A stretch of DNA of 11,641 nucleotides from an uncultured Clostridium sp. Lineage in GTDB: Bacteria; Bacillota; Clostridia; TANB77; CAG-508. The first letter of the stretch is position 1; every line of letters starts with the position of its first letter. Location of the stretch: assembly GCA_946498265.1 (NCBI GenBank), contig CAMMNR010000046.1:1-11641 (forward strand), given 5' to 3'. A program made the translations under genes and the position numbers. The notes beneath the pieces are model-generated. The model was not told the DNA's origin. It worked only from the letters and a program-made list of their open reading frames with translations, and did no database searches. Of this stretch, positions 1 to 5,885 are shown piece after piece.

Positions 1-576
1 AGAGATACACACCCACCAGTATGGAGAAGATTGCAAATACCATCTGGAATAACTTTTCATGAATTGAATGCAATTATACAACTAGCATTTGATTGGTGTG
101 GATATCATATGTATGATTTTGAAGTAGGAGCAACTTTACATGAGGAGGGTATATTTATAGAACTACCAAATCCAGATAATGATTTTTGGAACGAAACTAA
201 AAATTCAAAAAAAGAAAAAATTGACAAATACTTTGAAAAATACAAAACAATGAAATATACCTATGACTTTGGCGATAATTGGATTCATGATATAAAAATA
301 GAAAAAGTAGTTGAAACTGATGTAAAATTTGTAAATCCTATTTGTATTAAAGCTAAAATGGCAGAGTTACCAGAAGATTGTGGAGGTCCATGGGGATACG
401 AAGAATTGGTAGATATATTAGCAGACAAAAATCATCCAAGATATAAAGAAATGAAAGAATGGATAGAAAATGGATATTTTACATGGCATGATGACAGAAC
501 ATATGTAAATTTAGATGAAATAAATGAAAGAATAGAAAACTATAAAGAACATGCAAAATTTATATTAGGAGATTAG
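1..576 (+). CDS. Plasmid pRiA4b ORF-3-like protein, 5' partial
   Basis: The frame is open from base 1, so the gene begins outside the window. The first visible residues, HPPVWRRLQIP, are the typical start of the pRiA4b ORF-3-like fold (PF07929), in which a PP(I/V)WRR motif precedes a helix and a conserved aromatic W. A TTG at 31 lies inside this conserved region and is not the real start. Further family-type features are FDWCGYHMYDFEV, YTYDFGDNWIHDI (the YDFGD-W-H signature) and the CGGPWGYEELV motif. About 191 residues are visible, close to a full-length domain, so only a short N-terminal part is missing. The family is widespread on plasmids and in accessory regions; its biochemical function is not established. 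A DUF6429-type gene follows three bases after the stop, suggesting co-transcription. The family call is confident; no function is inferred. Confidence 0.85.
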   Translation, partial: RDTHPPVWRRLQIPSGITFHELNAIIQLAFDWCGYHMYDFEVGATLHEEGIFIELPNPDNDFWNETKNSKKEKIDKYFEKYKTMKYTYDFGDNWIHDIKIEKVVETDVKFVNPICIKAKMAELPEDCGGPWGYEELVDILADKNHPRYKEMKEWIENGYFTWHDDRTYVNLDEINERIENYKEHAKFILGD

Positions 577-579
577 AAT

Positions 580-816
580 ATGGAAGAACAAATAAAAGAA
601 TTAACTTTAGTACTATTATATTTAAATTCATGGATAGAAAAAGAACCCTATGGAGAATTTCACAGAGCATGGAAAGGCTATGATTTTGATATTTTAAATT
701 TATTAGAAGATGAAAATTTAATTAGTGGAAGTCATAAAGCTAAATCTACTTATTTAACAAAAGAAGGAGTAGAAAAAGAAAAAAATAATGAAAAATATAA
801 TATTAAAGAAAATTAA
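580..816 (+). CDS. DUF6429-type small protein
   Basis: A 78-residue soluble protein whose ATG lies three bases after the preceding stop, with a GGAG-type ribosome binding site inside the end of the upstream gene; the two are translationally close and probably one operon. The order of features matches the DUF6429 family as I know it: an N-terminal helix with LVLLYLN, then RAWKGYDFDILNLLEDENLIS (conserved R-WK-F/Y-D-L), then the turn with KAKS and a final LTKEG segment. This looks like a small winged-helix-like fold, but that is inference and no DNA-binding role is shown. The C-terminal 15 residues are lysine and asparagine rich and probably disordered. Function unknown. Confidence 0.7.
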   Translation: MEEQIKELTLVLLYLNSWIEKEPYGEFHRAWKGYDFDILNLLEDENLISGSHKAKSTYLTKEGVEKEKNNEKYNIKEN

Positions 817-819
817 GGT

Positions 820-948
820 ATGAATAATGAAGGATATGGAGTAAAATCTATACCTTCTATTTTTATACCTAAAATTAAAGAAAGTGAGAGTGATATTTAT
901 GAAAAATTAAGCAAAAATGTGAATTATATTTATAAAGTAAAAAAATAA
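820..948 (+). CDS. Possible small ORF, 42 codons
   Basis: An ATG three bases after the stop of the DUF6429-type gene opens a 42-codon frame beginning MNNEGYGVKSIPSIF and ending in a lysine-rich tail. Codon use is like that of the neighbours and there is an AAGG just upstream of the start, overlapping the previous stop, so coupled translation is possible. No domain is recognisable. It could be a genuine small protein, the tail of a decayed larger gene, or a chance open frame; in DNA this AT-rich a 42-codon frame is weak evidence. Confidence 0.3.
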   Translation: MNNEGYGVKSIPSIFIPKIKESESDIYEKLSKNVNYIYKVKK

Positions 949-967
949 ACAGAAAATCTTTTATATT

Positions 968-997
968 TTGACTTAATATGATAAAATAATTTATAGA
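968..997 (+). promoter_or_regulatory. Sigma-A-like promoter candidate for the gene at 1025
   Basis: TTGACT (968-973) is followed after 18 bases by TATAGA (992-997). The start codon at 1025 lies 28 bases downstream of the -10, with an AAAGGAA ribosome binding site between them. The -35 is strong and the -10 imperfect. It suggests the 1025 gene is transcribed independently of the upstream pair. Confidence 0.45.
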
Positions 998-1024
998 TAA
1001 ATTATAAACAAAGGAATAATTAAA

Positions 1025-1267
1025 ATGGAAAATGTGTTTGATATTGATAATTTTAATATAATTGAGGATGAAGAAAATTATTACTTTTTCAGATCTTTAG
1101 AACCAGGAGATATAGAAGATTTAGAAAAAGGAATTATAAAAGATGGTGACAAATACACAAAGCTTCGCACAGATAGAGAAAGATGGGAAGAAACACATGA
1201 AGAAAAGCCACGTTGGAATTCAGATAGTAAGGTAACATTAGAAGAAATGTATAGTCATATAAAATAA
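1025..1267 (+). CDS. Small acidic protein of unknown function
   Basis: An 80-residue acidic, soluble protein with its own promoter candidate, an AAAGGAA ribosome binding site about ten bases before the ATG, and a strong terminator overlapping its stop codon, so it is a monocistronic unit. Visible segments are an N-terminal IIEDEENYYFFRSLEPGDIEDLE, a central RTDRERWEE and a C-terminal VTLEEMYSHIK. The combination YYFFR ... RTDRER ... LEE-Y-HIK resembles, from memory, the beginning of larger uncharacterised Firmicutes proteins in which the sequence continues past HIK; if so, this is an N-terminal fragment or a stand-alone version. That is a recollection, not a search result. Codon use is somewhat unlike the division genes, with CGC and CGT arginine codons present. 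No function can be given. Confidence 0.6.
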   Translation: MENVFDIDNFNIIEDEENYYFFRSLEPGDIEDLEKGIIKDGDKYTKLRTDRERWEETHEEKPRWNSDSKVTLEEMYSHIK

Positions 1268-1304
1268 GAATTAGGTGCAGTGAACCCTAGTTCTTATTTT
1301 TTTT
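1264..1304 (+). terminator. Rho-independent terminator after the small acidic gene
   Basis: A 12-bp stem (1264-1275 with 1286-1297, one G-T wobble) closes a 10-base loop and is followed directly by a run of eight T. The stem overlaps the stop codon of the 1025 gene. It insulates the accessory block from the murA/division block. Confidence 0.9.
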
Positions 1305-1348
1305 CAAAAAATGAAATAATATGAGAAATACTAGAGATTAAAACACAC

Positions 1349-1373
1349 ATTTTATGTAAAGAAAACATAAAAT
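1349..1373. repeat. AT-rich inverted repeat upstream of murA
   Basis: Perfect 9-bp arms, ATTTTATGT (1349-1357) and ACATAAAAT (1365-1373), with a 7-base spacer, lie 31 bases upstream of the murA start. There is no T tract, so it is not a terminator. It could be an operator or a 5' leader hairpin. I see no convincing -35/-10 pair between the terminator and murA. Confidence 0.4.
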
Positions 1374-1404
1374 ATAACAAATAAACAAGAAAGGTGGTAA
1401 AAAA

Positions 1405-2688
1405 ATGAGTGAGTACATAATAACAGGAGGAAAAAGAGCAGAAGGAGAAATTGAGATATCGGGCTCCAAAAACGCATCACTACCAATAATAGCAGCGACA
1501 ATACTAAATGGAGGAACTACTACATTATATAACGTACCAGACATACATGACACACAAATGATGTTTGAAATATTAAAAAAAATAGGAGGAAAAGTAAATA
1601 AAAAAGCGAATAAAGTAATAATAGACACTAGTAAAATAAATAAATATGAAATACCAGAAGAGTTGATGAGGCAAATGCGTTCATCTGTGATTTTTGCAGG
1701 AGCATTAATAGGAAAATACAAAGAAGCAGTATTTTCATATCCAGGAGGATGTGACATAGGAACAAGACCAATAGACCTACACTTAAAATCTTTTGAAAAA
1801 TTAGGAATAAATATTACAAAAAACTATGGAAATATTAGTTGTATTTGTGATAAAATAGTACCTGAAAAAATACACTTAGACTTTCCAAGTGTAGGAGCAA
1901 CAGAAAACATAATACTAGCAACATGTTTAACAAAAGGAACAACAACAATTACAAATGCAGCAAGAGAGCCAGAAATAATAGATTTACAAAACTTTTTAAA
2001 CAGAATGGGAGCAAAAATCAAAGGAGCAGGATCAAATACAATAGAAATACAAGGAGTAGAAAAATTAAAAGATGTAAGTTATAATATAATGGCAGACAGA
2101 ATAGAAGCAGGAACATATTTATGCTTAGCAGCAATGACAAATGGTAATATATTATTAAAAAATATAGATTCAACATATGTAAATCCAGTAATAAATAAAT
2201 TGGAAGAAGCGGGATGCAATTTTAATGAAACTAAAAGTAGTATAGAAATAACAGCTCCTAAAAGATTAAAAGCAGTTGATATAAAAACTATGCCATATCC
2301 AGGTTTCCCAACAGACATGCAATCAATATTTGGAACAGCCCTAACAATAGCTAAAGGAACATCAGTTATTGTAGAAAATATATTTGAAAATAGATATAAA
2401 TATCTACAAGAACTAGCAAGAATGGGAGCAAAATCAACAATAGAAGGAAAAACAGCAATAATAAAAGGTGTAAGAAAATTATGTGGTGCAAGAGTAAGAG
2501 CAACTGATTTAAGAGGTGGAGCGGCATTGGTAATAGCAGGTGCATCGGCAAAAGGAAAAACAACAGTTGAAAATATAGAATATATATTAAGAGGATATGA
2601 AAAATTCGAACAAAAATTAAGTAAATTAAATATAGATATTATAAAAACAAAAAATAATGTTGATAAAGACAAAATTCTAACAAAATAA
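1405..2688 (+). CDS. murA: UDP-N-acetylglucosamine 1-carboxyvinyltransferase (MurA)
   Basis: A cytoplasmic enzyme that transfers the enolpyruvyl group of PEP to UDP-GlcNAc, the first committed step of peptidoglycan synthesis. The protein has 427 residues, a normal length, in the two-domain EPSP-synthase-like fold. Active-site features are present: SGSKNASLP with Lys22, the PGGCDIGTRP loop with the PEP-binding Cys116 (the fosfomycin target; Cys rather than Asp predicts sensitivity), and YPGFPTDMQ carrying the conserved catalytic Asp. The start ATG follows an AAAGGTGG ribosome binding site. In this window MurA precedes divIB directly; the murG, murB or ftsW genes often found in this position in Firmicutes are absent. 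Most Firmicutes carry two MurA paralogues; I cannot tell which one this is, though the location in the division cluster favours the housekeeping copy. Confidence 0.97.
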   Translation: MSEYIITGGKRAEGEIEISGSKNASLPIIAATILNGGTTTLYNVPDIHDTQMMFEILKKIGGKVNKKANKVIIDTSKINKYEIPEELMRQMRSSVIFAGALIGKYKEAVFSYPGGCDIGTRPIDLHLKSFEKLGINITKNYGNISCICDKIVPEKIHLDFPSVGATENIILATCLTKGTTTITNAAREPEIIDLQNFLNRMGAKIKGAGSNTIEIQGVEKLKDVSYNIMADRIEAGTYLCLAAMTNGNILLKNIDSTYVNPVINKLEEAGCNFNETKSSIEITAPKRLKAVDIKTMPYPGFPTDMQSIFGTALTIAKGTSVIVENIFENRYKYLQELARMGAKSTIEGKTAIIKGVRKLCGARVRATDLRGGAALVIAGASAKGKTTVENIEYILRGYEKFEQKLSKLNIDIIKTKNNVDKDKILTK

Positions 2689-2720
2689 GAAACAATTTGT
2701 TTTATAATAATAGAAGTAAA

Positions 2721-2745
2721 GGGTGTAATACCAAAGATTACACCC
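2721..2745 (+). repeat. Hairpin between murA and divIB
   Basis: A perfect 9-bp stem, GGGTGTAAT (2721-2729) with ATTACACCC (2737-2745), and a 7-base loop. The next feature is the divIB ribosome binding site AAAAGGAGGA starting six bases later, and there is no T tract. It is therefore unlikely to be an efficient terminator; an mRNA-processing or stability element, or a protein-binding site, is more plausible. Confidence 0.6.
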
Positions 2746-2766
2746 TAGCTAAAAGGAGGAATCCAA

Positions 2767-3774
2767 TTGAGCAAAAGAAAACAACAAGAAATAGATAATT
2801 TCATATATATGAAAGAAGAAACGAAAAACAGAGAGACAATAGATGAGTTAATGAAAAAGAAAAAAAACAAAGAAAGAGAAAAAAGGATAAAGCAAAATAA
2901 TCAAAAAAGAAATGAAGATAAATTTGATTTAGAAACAGAAACAGTAATCCAAATGACAAACAAAAATAAGATAAAAAAACAAGAACAAGAAAAAAGACAA
3001 GCAATGCAATTAGAAAGGAAAAGAAAAAAGAGAAATAAAAAAATAAAAGCTATTATTAAAATTGTAATGTTAATTTTAATAATAGGTGGTGGTATAGTTT
3101 TCACAATGACATCACCAGTTTTTAATATAAAAGACATAAAAGTATTAAATAATTCACAGATACCAAGTGAAACAATAATAAGCTTGTCAGGATTAACTAC
3201 AGATCAAAATATTTTCAGATTTAGTAGTTCAAATGTAGCAGAAAAAATAAAAGAAAATCCATATATAGAATCTGTAAATATACATAGAAAGATACCAAAC
3301 ACAATAGAAATAGAAGTACAAGAAAGAGAACATACTTATAATGTAAGCTATATGGGAAAATATGCATACATTAATACACAAGGATATATTTTAGAAATTT
3401 CAGAAGATAGCAAAGCAAAACCAATTATTTATGGGACAAGTACAGGTGAAGAAGAGATAACCCCAGGAAAAAGATTAAATAATGATGATTTAGAAAAATT
3501 GGAAGATGTAATAAGAATTTCAAATGTAGCAAAAGAAAATAATATATATGATAAAATAACAAGTATTGACATAAGTAACAAAAATGACTATATTATATAT
3601 ATGGAACAAGAACAAAAGAATGTGCATCTAGGAGATAATACAAATATGAGTAATAAAATGCTATATGTATCTGCAATATTAGAACAAGAAAAAGAACATG
3701 CTGGAGATATATACGTAAATGGAGATTTGAATAATAAATTTCAACCATATTTTAGAGAAAAATTATCCAACTAA
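2767..3774 (+). CDS. divIB: Cell division protein DivIB/FtsQ
   Basis: A bitopic divisome protein that joins DivIC and FtsL at the septum and helps activate septal peptidoglycan synthesis. The start is TTG at 2767, 7 bases after a strong AGGAGG. Of the 335 residues, 1-94 form an unusually long, very lysine/glutamate-rich cytoplasmic region; about 95-116 is the single membrane helix (IIKIVMLILIIGGGIVF); about 118-187 is the extracellular FtsQ-type POTRA domain, beginning FNIKDIKV and ending in the family motif PNTIEIEVQER; the rest is the FtsQ/DivIB beta domain, with YAYINTQGYIL typical of the family. The gene sits between murA and the DUF881 pair, the usual divIB-ylxW order in Firmicutes. An internal ATG at codon 15 is possible but lacks a comparable ribosome binding site. 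Confidence 0.93.
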   Translation: MSKRKQQEIDNFIYMKEETKNRETIDELMKKKKNKEREKRIKQNNQKRNEDKFDLETETVIQMTNKNKIKKQEQEKRQAMQLERKRKKRNKKIKAIIKIVMLILIIGGGIVFTMTSPVFNIKDIKVLNNSQIPSETIISLSGLTTDQNIFRFSSSNVAEKIKENPYIESVNIHRKIPNTIEIEVQEREHTYNVSYMGKYAYINTQGYILEISEDSKAKPIIYGTSTGEEEITPGKRLNNDDLEKLEDVIRISNVAKENNIYDKITSIDISNKNDYIIYMEQEQKNVHLGDNTNMSNKMLYVSAILEQEKEHAGDIYVNGDLNNKFQPYFREKLSN

Positions 3775-3792
3775 TAAAAAAGAGGTGATATA

Positions 3793-4512
3793 ATGACAAA
3801 AAAAGTAACAACAAGTATTGTATTAGGAATAATGTGTTTTGCATTAACTTTAGGAATATTTGTTCAAGCCAAAACCGTTAAAAATTCTAATATGACAGTA
3901 AGTCAAAATTATGAAGAAAATGAATTAAGAGCAGAAGTTCTAAAATATAAAGAAAGATATGATAATAAGTATAAAGAATTAGAAGAAGCCGAAAAAGAAT
4001 TAGAAGAACAAAGAAAGATTTCAACTGAAAATAATGAAGAATTATCATCAAAAGAAGAAGAAATAAAAAAAGGAAATAAAATAATAGGATTAGATGAAGT
4101 AACAGGACCAGGTGTTATAATAACATTAAGTGACAGTAAGTTAGATATAAATTCAGTATTAGACCCAAATTCTTTAGTAGTACATGATGGTGATATATTA
4201 AGTGTAATAAATGAATTAAAAAATGCAGGAGCAGAAGCAATATCAATTAATGATCAAAGATTAGTACCAACAACAGGAATTATATGTGGAGGAAATATAA
4301 TAGATATAAATAAAGAAAAAGTTGGTGCACCATTTGTAATTAAAGCAATTGGTCTACCAGAACAATTAGCAGGATTAAATAGACCAGGAGGATATTTAAA
4401 TTCATTAAAAGAAAAATATTCTATAGGAGTAGAATTTGAGAGATCTAACAATATTACAATACCAAAATATACAGGAGTGTTAAGTTACAAATATGCTCAA
4501 AATATAGAATAA
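3793..4512 (+). CDS. ylxW: DUF881 family membrane protein, YlxW type
   Basis: A 239-residue protein with an N-terminal membrane anchor (about 6-26), a predicted coiled coil (about 40-95, strongly E/K heptad-like) and an extracellular DUF881 domain from about residue 98. Domain hallmarks are the GPGVIITLSD strand, GAEAISINDQR (146-156), PFVIKAIG and the C-terminal Y-GVLSYKYA. The ribosome binding site is AGAGGTGAT, and the gene starts 18 bases after divIB. In Bacillus the equivalent ylxW lies at the same place between divIB and sbp. The biochemical role is not established; position and topology suggest a divisome-associated or sporulation-associated role, which is inference. It is paralogous to the next gene, with which it shares the GAEAISIND motif and layout. 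Assignment to ylxW rather than ylxX rests on order only. Confidence 0.85.
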   Translation: MTKKVTTSIVLGIMCFALTLGIFVQAKTVKNSNMTVSQNYEENELRAEVLKYKERYDNKYKELEEAEKELEEQRKISTENNEELSSKEEEIKKGNKIIGLDEVTGPGVIITLSDSKLDINSVLDPNSLVVHDGDILSVINELKNAGAEAISINDQRLVPTTGIICGGNIIDINKEKVGAPFVIKAIGLPEQLAGLNRPGGYLNSLKEKYSIGVEFERSNNITIPKYTGVLSYKYAQNIE

Positions 4513-4528
4513 GCGCAAGGAGGAATAA

Positions 4529-5233
4529 ATGAAGGAAAAGTTAAAAAAAGGAAAAATAACAATGATAATAGTAGCTGGAATAGTTTGTTTTATTTTAGCT
4601 TTGGTTATGTCAATGCAGTTTAAAGTGGTAAATGAAACAGACATAACATCTATAGAAAGTATGAGAGAAACAGAATTAAGAACAGAACTAGCTAATTGGA
4701 AAGAAAAATATGAAGAAGTAAATGCTAAATATGAAGAAACAACAAGTATGATTAATGAATATAAAGAAACAGAAAAATCAAACAACGAAACAGAAGAAAT
4801 TATAAATAATGAATTAGCACAAGTAAATATGTCTTTAGGTAAAACAGATGTGCATGGTAGTGGAATAGAAGTAATATTAACTGATACAGATAATGAGGAA
4901 ATACCAAAAATAAATGCTGATGATTTATTAGTAATAGTTAATGCGTTAAAATTAGCAGGAGCAGAAGCAATATCAATAAATGATGAAAGAATTATAAACA
5001 TGTCTGATATAGTTGATGTAGATACGTATATAAAAGTAAATGGTAATAGAATTTTATCACCATATGTTATAAAAGCTATAGGAAATCAAACATATTTAGA
5101 AAGTCAACTGATAGGTAATGGAGGATATGTAGATGATTTAAAGAAATCAGGATATAATGTAGAAATACAAAAAAATGATAATGTAGAAATATTAAAATAT
5201 AATGGTGAAATAAAAACAAAATATATTGAATAG
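4529..5233 (+). CDS. ylxX: DUF881 family membrane protein, YlxX type
   Basis: The second of two tandem DUF881 proteins, 234 residues. A membrane helix spans about 10-30 after a basic MKEKLKKGK, followed by a coiled-coil-like segment (about 42-100, rich in E, K, T, N) and the DUF881 domain with HGSGIEVILTD, GAEAISIND (144-152), PYVIKAIG and a glycine-rich NGGYVDDL. The start is set by an AAGGAGG ribosome binding site seven bases before the ATG. The gene is 16 bases from ylxW and 11 bases from sbp, so it belongs to the same transcript. Similarity with the upstream gene indicates an old duplication that is widely conserved in this cluster. Molecular function unknown. Confidence 0.85.
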   Translation: MKEKLKKGKITMIIVAGIVCFILALVMSMQFKVVNETDITSIESMRETELRTELANWKEKYEEVNAKYEETTSMINEYKETEKSNNETEEIINNELAQVNMSLGKTDVHGSGIEVILTDTDNEEIPKINADDLLVIVNALKLAGAEAISINDERIINMSDIVDVDTYIKVNGNRILSPYVIKAIGNQTYLESQLIGNGGYVDDLKKSGYNVEIQKNDNVEILKYNGEIKTKYIE

Positions 5234-5244
5234 GAGGAAATAAG

Positions 5245-5640
5245 ATGATATTTATAGCAATAATAATAGGATGCGTTTTAGGAGCTATTATAGGAATTAA
5301 TGCACCAATAATTTCATATACATATTCAAGTTATTTAGCAATTGCAGTAATAGCGGCTTTAGATTCAGTATTTGGAGGAATAGCTTCAGTTATAAATAAA
5401 AAATTTGACATGAAAATATTTATATCAGGATTTTTTGGAAATGCAATACTAGCAATTCTTTTAACAGTATTAGGACAAAGATTAAATGTTGATATTTACT
5501 TAGCAGCAATAGTGGTATTTGTATGGAGAATGTTCTCAAATTTAGGAATAATAAGAAGATATTATGTAGAAAAATGGACTGATAAAATAAAAGCATTATC
5601 AAAGAAGAATAATAATCAAGAAAGTGAAAAAGCTAATTGA
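5245..5640 (+). CDS. sbp: Small basic protein Sbp (DUF1290)
   Basis: A 131-residue integral membrane protein with about four hydrophobic segments (roughly 1-20, 28-50, 57-78 and 83-105) and a basic, charged C-terminal tail from about 104 (RRYYVEKWTDKIK). The AALDSVFGG motif after the second helix is the family signature I associate with DUF1290 (Bacillus Sbp). The ribosome binding site TAGGAGGAA overlaps the ylxX stop region, so the two are likely co-translated. In Bacillus the gene occupies the same position immediately before ftsA. Function is unknown; it is the last gene of the murA-sbp block before a gap with hairpins and a new promoter. Confidence 0.88.
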   Translation: MIFIAIIIGCVLGAIIGINAPIISYTYSSYLAIAVIAALDSVFGGIASVINKKFDMKIFISGFFGNAILAILLTVLGQRLNVDIYLAAIVVFVWRMFSNLGIIRRYYVEKWTDKIKALSKKNNNQESEKAN

Positions 5641-5661
5641 TAAAATTTGTGTATATTATTG

Positions 5662-5690
5662 ATATATAAGACAAAAAGAGACTTATATAT
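5662..5690. repeat. AT-rich hairpin after sbp
   Basis: ATATATAAG (5662-5670) pairs with CTTATATAT (5682-5690) around an 11-base purine-rich loop. The right arm is also part of a 12-bp perfect palindrome, CTTATATATAAG (5682-5693). There is no T tract. It precedes a stronger GC-containing hairpin and may help end or protect the upstream transcript. Confidence 0.4.
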
Positions 5691-5699
5691 AAGCTAAAA

Positions 5700-5730
5700 T
5701 AAGACGGAAAAATCCGTCTTAAATATTTGA
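5700..5730 (+). terminator. Probable intrinsic terminator of the murA-sbp block
   Basis: TAAGACGGA (5700-5708) pairs perfectly with TCCGTCTTA (5713-5721) around an AAAA loop. This is the most stable GC-containing hairpin in the gap. The following tract (AATATTTG) is only weakly T-rich, so termination is likely partial, allowing some readthrough into ftsAZ. Confidence 0.6.
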
Positions 5731-5770
5731 AAAAATATAAGCTTTACAGCTCTAAGAACAGATACAATTT

Positions 5771-5809
5771 ATTACAAGTATATTACAAAAATATTACAAA
5801 AATATAACA
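5771..5809 (-). promoter_or_regulatory. Four phased 11-bp repeats, candidate WalR operator
   Basis: ATTACA at 5771, 5782 and 5793 and ATAACA at 5804 recur at exactly 11 bases. On the minus strand these read TGTTAT, TGTAAT, TGTAAT, TGTAAT, each separated by five bases. All four fit the WalR (YycF) half-site TGTWAH, and the five-base spacers fit the known TGTWAH-N5-TGTWAH box, so this could be two adjacent boxes. The array ends seven bases before the -35 of the ftsA promoter candidate, where an activator would sit. WalR control of ftsAZ has been reported in Bacillus subtilis. Identification of the regulator here is inference; other OmpR-family regulators also use 11-bp direct repeats. Confidence 0.55.
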
Positions 5810-5816
5810 AATTCTA

Positions 5817-5845
5817 TTGACATTTGTCTAAAAATGTAATATATA
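5817..5845 (+). promoter_or_regulatory. Sigma-A-type promoter for ftsAZ
   Basis: A perfect TTGACA (5817-5822), 17 bases of spacer and TATATA (5840-5845). The ftsA ribosome binding site (GGAGG at 5874) lies about 28 bases downstream of the -10. The spacer carries an imperfect palindrome, ACATTT-N6-AAATGT (5820-5837), overlapping the -35. Confidence 0.65.
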
Positions 5846-5885
5846 TACATTTAGAAAATTTATACTGAAAAATGGAGGAATTAAC

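Noticed and set aside
31..33. TTG at 31 as the start of the first gene
   Set aside because: In-frame residues before it (HPPVWRR) belong to the conserved pRiA4b ORF-3-like domain, so the gene begins left of the window.
2079..2672. Long minus-strand ORF of 197 codons within murA
   Set aside because: It is an antisense shadow of a clear MurA frame, favoured by the AT-rich codon bias; the hydrophobic product has no family features. The same applies to the minus-strand frames at 1338-2021, 4480-5001 and 9657-10274.
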